64,000 nt of DNA from Paenibacillus sp. FSL K6-0276 (GTDB lineage Bacteria > Bacillota > Bacilli > Paenibacillales > Paenibacillaceae): the NCBI RefSeq assembly GCF_037977235.1, contig NZ_CP150276.1:1488001-1552000 (forward strand). Direction: 5' to 3'. The translations under genes and the position numbers were made by a program. Within the stretch, counting starts at the first letter, position 1; every line of letters starts with the position of its first letter. Shown one piece after another: positions 57,212 to 64,000 of this stretch. The notes beneath the pieces were generated by a model. The model was given only the letters and a program-made list of their open reading frames with translations. It had not been told where the DNA came from and ran no database searches.

Positions 57212-57421
57212 TGTTGTGTCTTGTGTAAATTTTAACATTTCTGAACTTCGACCAGATTAACCGAATTCCGTCTAGTTTGAGTCGGTCAACGAGTTGAAGG
57301 CTACACCTGCAAAAATGGTCCGTTGCCACTTAACATCTATTCCAGCTTACCAAAAATCCCCTACTCAATGGCGAAAGTGCCACATCCCTTGATATGAATG
57401 ATATTTCTGACATAGGAGTTC

Positions 57422-57592
57422 GTTCATATCCTCAAAAAATTCGATAATACGGAGAAGACATAGAGGATTTAATCTCCATCGGAACAATCGGCTTGATCAA
57501 AGCCATTGAGAGCTACCGTCCGAACAAAGGCACAAAACTGGCCACTTTTGCTGCCCGTTGTATTGAAAACGAGAACCTAATGTCAAAAGAGT
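57422..57592 (+). pseudogene. sigK: sigma-K (sigK) 5'/region-2 fragment
   Basis: Reads [10 protein letters not shown], then after loss of one G continues [40 protein letters not shown] and NLM. This is region 2 of SigK almost without change. Coding diverges immediately after the ENE/NLM codons, precisely where skin-type intervening elements interrupt sigK in Bacillus. The N-terminal 60 residues are missing. A SpoIVCA-like recombinase follows 205 bases downstream in the same direction. Confidence 0.82.
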
Positions 57593-57796
57593 GCATAGCT
57601 AGTAAATATCATAACAAGCCTCCAATATGTTACTGAAATGAGGACTAGGACAATCCCAAGTCTTCGTATAGTGGTAATGTAAAGGAGGCTTGTTGCATGG
57701 AGATACGAATTCATGAAGGTGAATATTCCAAGGAAGCCCGTTCGAATGCCTATAAATTTCTGGAAGAGATGTACAGGAAGGAGAAGCTGAGTAACG

Positions 57797-58219
57797 ATGG
57801 CGGACGGGATATACACAAGGGTATCAACAGAAGAACAAGCAAAGAGCGGATACAGTCTAAGTGAACAGATTCGGGCCTGTCGCGCTAAAGTAAGAAATGC
57901 CAGTGAAGTATTTGAATATATTGACGAGGGTGTATCAGGAAAATTTCTGGATCGGCCGGCACTGACAAAGCTAAGAAATGATGTGCGGGATGGTCTTATC
58001 GATAGAGTGATCTGTTTAGATCCAGACCGACTTTCTCGTAAGCTGATGAACCAGCTTATCATCTCGGAAGAGCTTGAGAAGAAAGCGAAGCTTGTTTTTG
58101 TGAATGGCGAGTACGCACGCACGCCCGAAGGCATGCTCTTTTATCAGATGAGGGGTGCTATAGCAGAGTTTGAGAAGGCGAAAATTAATGAACGGATGTC
58201 GCGAGGCAGAAGGGCATAG
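57797..58219 (+). pseudogene. SpoIVCA-like large serine recombinase, N-terminal domain only
   Basis: 140 residues of the serine-recombinase resolvase domain. IYTRVSTEEQAKSGYSLSEQ contains the catalytic Ser and Arg, followed by the family patterns LDPDRLSRKLMNQLIISEEL and LVFVNGEYARTPEGMLFYQM. These are particularly close to SpoIVCA, the recombinase that excises the skin element and restores sigK. Full SpoIVCA-like proteins have about 500 residues; here the frame ends after SRGRRA because the gene is joined to dhaK. A short ORF (57698-57865; EARSNAYKFLEEMYRKEKLS) lies directly upstream and overlaps its start. The DNA-binding domains are missing, so it is inactive. Confidence 0.82.
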
Positions 58220-59234
58220 AGCAAGAAGTGGCTGTGTTGATCAATGGGTTTGGCGGCACGCACTACAAGAGTTGTACTTGCTGAATAATTCGGTTACTCG
58301 TGAATTAGTGGCGAAGAATAAAAAAGTATACGTAGGGTTTGTAGGAAATTACATGACTAGTATCGATATGGCTGGAGCATCGGTTACCATCATGAGGCTG
58401 GACCCTAAGCTTAAGAAGTTGTTGTCGGAACCATGCAATACGCCGGCTCTATTCATACAGGAACCTTTTGAACCAGTGAACTTTACGGAAGTCGTGCACA
58501 CTCAAGAGGTGGATAAGCTCGTATCCTACAAGAATGAGACAGATCCAACGGGTGCAATCATTGAACATAACCAGCTATCCTTTCAAAATATCGTATATCT
58601 GATCGATCAAATGAGTAAAATTATCATTGAGAATGAGGTGCCATTCTGCGAGTTGGATGCCCATGCAGGAGACGGTGACTTTGGAATGAGCGTTGCCAAG
58701 GGATTCAAGCAATTAAAGGCGGAGTGGAAGGACATTTTATCGCATAGTACAACGGATATTGGAAGTTTTCTGGATGCTTGCTCTTTAATTATTATGGAGC
58801 ATTGCGGCGGAGCATCGGGTCCAATTTGGGGATCTGCGTTCCGTGCAGCTAGTAAATACGTTGGGAATAAGCAAGCGCTATCCATTGATGAGGTCGCTGG
58901 TATGATGACAGCTGTTGTCAAAGGGATTCAAGATACTGGAGAAAGATCGTTTGGTAGAGAGGCGGTTGTAGGAGATAAAACATTGATTGATGCTCTTGCT
59001 CCTTATGCTGTAGCTTGGGAACAGAGTGCGCGACATGGCGAGGATATCAAGACGGCATCTATCCAGGCGGCAGAGGCTGCTGTACATGGCGCAGAACAAA
59101 CCAAGGCAATTGTAGCTCGCATGGGAAGAGCCGGTACGGTGGGTGAGCGAAGTATTGGTTATCCAGATGCAGGAGCCTATGCATTAGGAGTTATTTTCAC
59201 AGAACTCTCAAAAGTAATGAAATATAGCAAGTAG
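58212..59234 (+). pseudogene. dihydroxyacetone kinase (fused DhaK-DhaL), 5'-truncated and frameshifted
   Basis: Begins at the recombinase junction with GIEQEVAVLINGFGG, the C-terminal part of DhaK. One base is missing after GGT, then the frame continues LQELYLLNNSVTRELVAKNK, YMTSIDMAGASVTI (end of DhaK) into a complete DhaL domain: DAHAGDGDFGMSVAKGF with the Mg-ATP-binding aspartates, CGGASGPIWG, ERSFGREAVVGDKTLIDALA and YPDAGAYALG. About 240 N-terminal DhaK residues, including the substrate-binding His, are missing. The DhaL part (from about 58550) could still be translated as a separate protein but has no clear start. Confidence 0.8.
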
Positions 59235-59295
59235 GGTTGAGCGCAGGCAAGACTTTTATTATTTGAAGACTTACCAACTAAGGTAACATGCCTAA

Positions 59296-59345
59296 TAAAA
59301 AGACCCGCAAGACAGTCACTTCTTACAAAGTGTCCATCTTGCGGG
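59296..59345 (-). terminator. terminator of the organophosphate transporter gene
   Basis: On the minus strand CCCGCAAGA pairs with TCTTGCGGG followed by TTTTTA. Confidence 0.9.
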
Positions 59346-59396
59346 AAACAGTTGACTAGGCAGAGGGAGTTGCTTTCTTACATTCGTGCACTTACG

Positions 59397-60767
59397 TTAT
59401 GATGCTTCTTGTATTCGTGCTAACTTCTTACGCTCCATATCTTTAACACCAAAGTGTGTTAAGAAGCAGAATACGATAGCGAACACTGTCGCTCCAAAGA
59501 GCAAATAGAATCCAGCGTGCCAACCGAAACTGTCAACCATGTAACCGAATACGGTTGTTCCTGTTGTAGCCCCCAATACGTAACTCATGAAGCCTCTCAA
59601 ACCAACCGCCGAACCAACTGCGAATGGTGGAACAACTTCCATCGTTTGTACAGAAGCAAGGAATTGCGGAACGTAGATAAAGCAGCCAATCGTTGCAGCG
59701 AATAATGTTGTCCATAGCAAGGAATCGCTTATCCAGTAGCCAAAGAGACAACCGAAGATAGTAACCAGCGCGATTACTGCCGGCGGCATACGTAAACCTT
59801 TGAACACTTTGTCAGATAAGTAACCTACCAATAGTGTGGACGGAATGGCCGCCCATTCGAAGAATAAGTAAGCAGTGTGCATTTGATCTTCGGAGAAGCC
59901 TTTCACTTCTAACAGGTAGATCGGCATGAAGCTGATAACTCCGAATCTAACCATATATACGAATGTGTCTAGTAGGGATACATACCAGGCATTCTTGTTC
60001 TTGAGCACGTACTTCACGAATATTTGAAGAGAGTTTAATTCTTCTGGCGCTTTTTCATTAGCACTAAGTTTATATGTAGGATCATTAGCATCTTTGAAGA
60101 TTTCAGTAACGGGAGGCAGCCCTTCGTTTTTAGGAGAGCCTTTCGTTAATACTAAGATCACGATAGCAAACACGAGTGCGATTGCCGCAGGTATCTGATA
60201 GGTAGCCACCTGCCAATTGTCGCGTCCAACGACAGCGATGGACGCACCAACGATCGGTGCAATAATGCCGCCGCCAAGGTTATGTGAGGTATTCCATATC
60301 GCAGTTATCGTACCTTTGCGCTTCTTTGGAAACCAGTTAGCAATGGTGATGAAGGCTGGTCCTACACCCATACCTTGACACAATCCGAGAATGATGACGA
60401 GACCAGCGAATATCCAGAAAGAAGAACTAAAGCCCATCATCACATTGACTAAGCTACAAAGGATCAAGCCAAAAGCCATAAATCGCTTCGGACTCGCCTT
60501 ATCGGAAATACTACTCATAAATCCTTTGCTTATTCCGTATGCAACGAGCATACAGGTTGTTAACAAACCAACTTGGCCCACACTAAGTCCTAGCTCTTCT
60601 CTCAGGTATGGCGTAGATAAGCTAAAGTTACTACGCACGATATAGTAAGCCATGTAACCAAAGAATACGCCCAACAGTGACTGCATACTGAACTGCTTGT
60701 ACACTTTCATTATGTCTTCTTGCGGCACCTGAGTCTTTGCGACCTTGGGTCTTAAAAATGCTAACAT
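59397..60767 (-). CDS. organophosphate:phosphate antiporter (GlpT/UhpT/PgtP type MFS)
   Basis: A 456-residue transporter with 12 membrane helices of the organophosphate:Pi antiporter family. Features are YMAYYIVRSNFSLSTPYLRE (with the conserved helix-1 Arg), the GCQGMGVGPAFITIANWFPK-like signature (LGLCQGMGVG, ANWFPKKRKGT) and GFGWH-like ending. It should exchange hexose phosphate, glycerol phosphate or phosphoglycerate for phosphate. ATG 60767 has GAGG 8 bases upstream; a GTG at 60776 is less likely. It is divergent from the PhnD-like lipoprotein/kinase/regulator genes, which look like its sensing system. Confidence 0.88.
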   Translation of the reverse strand: MLAFLRPKVAKTQVPQEDIMKVYKQFSMQSLLGVFFGYMAYYIVRSNFSLSTPYLREELGLSVGQVGLLTTCMLVAYGISKGFMSSISDKASPKRFMAFGLILCSLVNVMMGFSSSFWIFAGLVIILGLCQGMGVGPAFITIANWFPKKRKGTITAIWNTSHNLGGGIIAPIVGASIAVVGRDNWQVATYQIPAAIALVFAIVILVLTKGSPKNEGLPPVTEIFKDANDPTYKLSANEKAPEELNSLQIFVKYVLKNKNAWYVSLLDTFVYMVRFGVISFMPIYLLEVKGFSEDQMHTAYLFFEWAAIPSTLLVGYLSDKVFKGLRMPPAVIALVTIFGCLFGYWISDSLLWTTLFAATIGCFIYVPQFLASVQTMEVVPPFAVGSAVGLRGFMSYVLGATTGTTVFGYMVDSFGWHAGFYLLFGATVFAIVFCFLTHFGVKDMERKKLARIQEAS

Positions 60768-61050
60768 ACTCTTCACCTCGATCTTGTAATGTGTGATTCA
60801 GACAATGAGGAAACGGTTTCGAATATGGCGTCAGTATTTCCATAGTTTTAAACGCTTTCATAATGAATCTGCTCACCTCGTCTATTATCACGTATAATAG
60901 TTTTGCTCACTATCAGCGTAATTCTGATTTTTTATTAGGAGTTTTTAGTAGTTGATGTAGGATAAAATCCTACATCTTTGATGTGCTGTTTAATAGGGAA
61001 ATAGCATAGTTCTTATGATATACTCGGGTAATTGAAACGGAGAATCGAGA
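60768..61050. promoter_or_regulatory. divergent promoter region with cre-like boxes
   Basis: Minus-strand TGAAAGCGTTTAAAA (60846-60860) is close to the catabolite-response consensus, and GAAACGGTTTC (60810-60820) is a second near-palindrome. Both lie upstream of the transporter gene. Suggests CcpA or a LacI-type regulator in addition to the two-component system. Confidence 0.5.
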
Positions 61051-61989
61051 ATGGGGGTTCAAACTCTTATGAAAAAGATGTACAAGCTAGTACTCATCTT
61101 CTTGGTCGTACTGCTTGTATCTGGATGTCAGAGTAGTCATATAGGGTACGATATTATCTTCACCAAGACGGAACCAATGTCACCGATTGAATTGCCGGAT
61201 GCGCAGCAAGCACCTATTCGGGTAGCCTTCTCAAGTGTGCTTAACCCCGCTGATACAATTAAGCATTATAAAACGCTTACGAATTATATAGGCGAACAAC
61301 TGAACCGGCCTGTTATCATGATTCAGCGTAAAAGCTACAGTGAGATCAGTATGTTGATGATTAACGGAGGGGCAGATATCGCACTGCTCTCTGCTGGGGC
61401 ATATATTACATACCGCAATGTAGCGGGTTTAGAAGCGATTGCAATGCAAGAGCGAAAGGGACTTCCTTATTACCAGGGGTATCTCGTTGTCAATCGTAAG
61501 AGCAACATTAAGGATATTAGTGAACTAAAAGGGCGGAGTATCGCTTTTACCGATCCTATTAGCTATTCGGGGTTTATATTTATAGACCATCTACTTGCTG
61601 AGTTTAACGAAACGCCAGAAACGTTCTTTGGCAGATATGTGTATACCTACAATCATGATAGTTCTCTTCAAGCGTTATTGGACAAGGTCGTGGATGCTGC
61701 ATCCGTTAATAGCTTAGTTATTAAAAACATGGAGCAGTCTGATCCAGAATTAGCAAAAACACTTCAGGTCATCGCGGAGTCCCCAAGACTCGGAACCGGC
61801 CCCGTAGTCGTGAACAGCGATATGCCAGATGCGGATAAGGAGCGAGTGAAAGAGATCTTCTTATCGATGCACGAACAACAAGATATGCAAAAGGCACTAA
61901 AAGGTTTGTCTATTGACCGCTATGTTCCCGTAGATTTCAAATTATTCGACAGGGTTGACAAGACGAATTCGAATAGAGGAAGTTACTAA
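61051..61989 (+). CDS. PhnD-like substrate-binding lipoprotein, probable organophosphate sensor
   Basis: A 312-residue lipoprotein. Signal peptide with lipobox LVSGC at about residue 29, then a PhnD/PBP2 fold: IRVAFSSVLNPADTIKHYKT, GGADIALLSAGAYITYR, GYLVVNRKSNIKDISELKGR and FTDPISYSG. Similar proteins bind phosphonates or phosphorylated sugars. Its stop overlaps the kinase start (TAATG), so the two are translationally coupled. As no ABC permease is present, it most likely presents its ligand to the kinase, as HptA does for HptS in staphylococci. ATG 61051 has CGGAG 9 bases upstream. Confidence 0.85.
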   Translation: MGVQTLMKKMYKLVLIFLVVLLVSGCQSSHIGYDIIFTKTEPMSPIELPDAQQAPIRVAFSSVLNPADTIKHYKTLTNYIGEQLNRPVIMIQRKSYSEISMLMINGGADIALLSAGAYITYRNVAGLEAIAMQERKGLPYYQGYLVVNRKSNIKDISELKGRSIAFTDPISYSGFIFIDHLLAEFNETPETFFGRYVYTYNHDSSLQALLDKVVDAASVNSLVIKNMEQSDPELAKTLQVIAESPRLGTGPVVVNSDMPDADKERVKEIFLSMHEQQDMQKALKGLSIDRYVPVDFKLFDRVDKTNSNRGSY

Positions 61990-63419
61990 TGGCCGGGATG
62001 AGTCGATTAAACATTAACAAGAAGATATTCGGGGCTGTCCTCGTCGCCTTGCTCTTTCTAGCTTTAGTATTAGGATTTATAATCTGGGATTCATTAACGA
62101 AAATGACGGAGGAAGAGTTGAAAAAGCGAGGTTTGAGCATTGCGAATCATATTGCGACCTCGTCTTCCGACTACATTCTGACCGATGATTACTATGCAAC
62201 CTATATACTGATAGAACAAGCACAACAAGTGAATGAGGATATTCGATACATATTGGTGTTTAATAGCAATCAAACACTTGTAGGGCATTCATTCTCAGGG
62301 GATTTGCCTAGTGGAATCATTAATACGCATCTCCCGAATGGTACCAACAAGGATCAAGTAGCTGCATTAACCTCCAATGAGGGTAATATACAAGATATCC
62401 TTAGTCCCATTGAAGACGGGGATGTAGGTTACGTACGTGTGGGCATGGCAGAAAGCCGGGCTCAGGCGATGATATTAGGTGAGATTGGCGAGTTAATCAT
62501 TGCAACTATACTTGTATGTATTGCTGCTGCTGGTATTGTCTATTATGTAACGCGCTTGATCACTAGATCCATTAACAATCTGGTAAAGGTAGCTACCGGG
62601 ATATCAGAAGGAAATCTGTCTTTAAGAGTGAATGAGACGAGCAACGATGAGGTCGGAAAGCTAGCACGAGCGTTTAATGAAATGACGGATAGTTTAATTA
62701 GCTCTAACACAGAGGTTGAGAAGCTGCTTAATGAACTGCAAGAGAAGGATGGAATCCGTGATATGCTCATCTCCAAGTTGCTATCTGCCCAAGAGGATGA
62801 ACGCAGACGAATCTCACGTGAGCTGCATGATGAAACAAGTCAAGCGCTTACTTCATTGATGGTTACTATGCGCGTTATGGCTAATGAAGCGAAAGACGAT
62901 GAACAGCATACACTGCTTACATCATGCCGAGAGGTAACAGCGAGTATTTTACGGGAAATTAGAGATTTAGCAGTTGAGTTAAGACCGCCAATCCTAGATG
63001 ATATGGGCTTAATACCTGCAATTCGGAAGTACGTATATAACTTCGAAGATAAGTATGGTCTTGAGGTTGTCCTTACGCTGCCTAGTAATGAATGTACAAT
63101 GGATAGTCATAAGGCAGTAGCCTTGTATCGCATCGTCCAAGAGAGCATGACCAATGTTGTAAAGCACACCTCAGCGTCCAAGATTCAGATTACGCTTACG
63201 CTGCAGAATCAGCATATTCAATTAATGGTTCGAGATAATGGGCATGGCATCCAATTGCAGGACTTTGAAAAGGCGCGTCAACAAGATCGAATCGGTATTT
63301 ATGGGATGAGGGAGCGGGCAGTATTGCTAGGGGGATCATTTCATCTGGAATCGATAAGTGAAGGCGGGACAGAGCTAAGCGTTTCCTTACCACAATATGA
63401 CCCTGCCTCAAATAGATAG
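61989..63419 (+). CDS. sensor histidine kinase, NarX/DesK-like (HisKA_3) with HAMP domain
   Basis: A 476-residue kinase. Helix 1 at about residues 13-35 (AVLVALLFLALVLGFIIWDS), extracellular sensor, helix 2 at about 165-185 (LIIATILVCIAAAGIVYYV), HAMP (ITRSINNLVKVATGISEGNL), coiled coil, then HisKA_3 with RRRISRELHDETSQAL (His280) and an ATPase domain with DNGHGI and GIYGMRERA. One base overlaps the binding-protein gene. Partner of the regulator at 63586. Confidence 0.93.
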   Translation: MAGMSRLNINKKIFGAVLVALLFLALVLGFIIWDSLTKMTEEELKKRGLSIANHIATSSSDYILTDDYYATYILIEQAQQVNEDIRYILVFNSNQTLVGHSFSGDLPSGIINTHLPNGTNKDQVAALTSNEGNIQDILSPIEDGDVGYVRVGMAESRAQAMILGEIGELIIATILVCIAAAGIVYYVTRLITRSINNLVKVATGISEGNLSLRVNETSNDEVGKLARAFNEMTDSLISSNTEVEKLLNELQEKDGIRDMLISKLLSAQEDERRRISRELHDETSQALTSLMVTMRVMANEAKDDEQHTLLTSCREVTASILREIRDLAVELRPPILDDMGLIPAIRKYVYNFEDKYGLEVVLTLPSNECTMDSHKAVALYRIVQESMTNVVKHTSASKIQITLTLQNQHIQLMVRDNGHGIQLQDFEKARQQDRIGIYGMRERAVLLGGSFHLESISEGGTELSVSLPQYDPASNR

Positions 63420-63585
63420 ACACGTAGAAAACCTCTATAATAAAGCGGCTGCCTACTTTGCGAAAAATCTGAAGTAGAAAAATTTAAATTTATTCATGAA
63501 TACTGCTAATCGATGTAACTGAGGTTTCCTTACTGTCCATTTTTTCGATGTAAGGTCAATACTAGAGAAGGAAGGTGGTGCAACT

Positions 63586-64000
63586 GTGGAACAAACGGTT
63601 GAAATTATGCTCGTTGATGACCACTCTTTACTAAGAGCCGGTCTCAAGCTGCTCCTTCAAAAACGTTCAAATTACAAAGTAGTGGGAGAGGCCGCTGATG
63701 GATTTGAAGCCCTTCGGCTGTATGATGAGCTTAAACCACATGTACTGATCCTGGATATTAGCTTGCCGCGATTGGATGGAATCCAAGTACTGCAGCAAAT
63801 TAGAGCTAAGTATAAAGAAGCCACGGTAATTGTATTAACGATGCACGAGGATGAGGATTATGTAAATTCCGTTATGCAATCAGGCGCATCCGGCTATATT
63901 CCGAAAGTAGCTGTCGATGAGGACTTATATACTGCCATTGATCAAGTTATGGAGGGTAATCTATTTCTTAGGCCGAAAGAAACACAAGCGCTATTAGCTT
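63586..64000 (+). CDS. NarL/FixJ-family response regulator, cut by window end
   Basis: Starts at GTG 63586 behind GGAAGGTGGTG and runs off the window. The 138 residues visible are a complete receiver domain: LVDDHSLLRAGLKLLL, phosphorylated Asp57 in LILDISLPRLDGI, VIVLTMHEDEDYV and the lysine in YIPKVAVDED. The LuxR-type DNA-binding domain should follow beyond 64000. It probably controls the divergent organophosphate transporter gene. The minus-strand frame over its start is a shadow. Confidence 0.92.
   Translation, partial: MEQTVEIMLVDDHSLLRAGLKLLLQKRSNYKVVGEAADGFEALRLYDELKPHVLILDISLPRLDGIQVLQQIRAKYKEATVIVLTMHEDEDYVNSVMQSGASGYIPKVAVDEDLYTAIDQVMEGNLFLRPKETQALLA

Noticed and set aside
36396..57592. 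One intact 21-kb skin element between the two sigK fragments
   Set aside because: The 3' fragment lies to the left and the 5' fragment to the right on the same strand, which is the reverse of an interrupted gene, and both fragments carry extra deletions.

Overview
The window looks like the chromosome of a spore-forming, polysaccharide-degrading member of the Bacillota, most likely Paenibacillus. Evidence for this is Lpl/Ytc-type sugar ABC transporters paired with YesM/YesN-type two-component systems, S-layer-homology (SLH) domain anchoring, secreted glycoside hydrolases (GH64, GH5), a cholesterol-dependent cytolysin with the near-canonical undecapeptide, sigK fragments and an SpoIVCA-like recombinase. 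The genome name itself is inferred.

Layout. 0.2-3.8 kb: a Gfo/Idh oxidoreductase, a truncated sugar isomerase, a CBM9-like protein, then an RHS fragment cut by an IS3 relic. 4.3-6.2 kb: secreted GH64 beta-1,3-glucanase. 6.3-7.6 kb: IS4 and IS110 wreckage. 7.7-10.1 kb (minus strand): ECF sigma factor, DUF4367 protein and a frameshifted copper-amine-oxidase-like protein. 11.0-18.1 kb: oligosaccharide ABC importer with its YesM/YesN pair. 19.6-21.0 kb: secreted GH5 cellulase with a ricin-type lectin tail.

21.4-31.8 kb is the most remarkable region. A broken tyrosine recombinase is followed by ten large imperfect-palindromic sites (nine complete, one truncated) that separate eleven same-strand cargo genes, almost all single-gene units. 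Each site starts with an RYYYAAC-like box and ends in a GTTA-type box. The box that opens each unit is the reverse complement of the box that begins the site at the end of the same unit. That is the hallmark of integron gene cassettes with attC sites. Cargo includes a membrane protein, a radical SAM protein, two acetyltransferases, UPF0158, a GyrI-like protein, a methyltransferase, a VOC protein, a phosphotransferase, DUF3977 and a truncated nucleotidyltransferase.

32-38 kb: a VOC protein, a hypothetical gene, an IS110 relic, the cytolysin gene, then fragments of IS3, sigK, an alcohol dehydrogenase and IS1182. 38.3-56.7 kb: a polysaccharide-use locus with a GH10-type enzyme, sensor kinase, giant SLH-anchored PL8 lyase, AraC-type response regulator, ABC importer, GH88 unsaturated glucuronyl hydrolase and GH38-type mannosidase. 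The combination suggests xanthan or a related glucuronate-containing polymer. Two of its promoters share a 66-bp element. 56.7-59.2 kb: a mosaic of gene fragments, including the 5' part of sigK, a truncated SpoIVCA-like recombinase and a decapitated dihydroxyacetone kinase. 59.4-64 kb: an organophosphate transporter facing a PhnD-like sensor lipoprotein, a histidine kinase and a NarL-type regulator that runs off the window end.

The window is unusually rich in broken genes joined by deletions, so this is a fluid accessory region.
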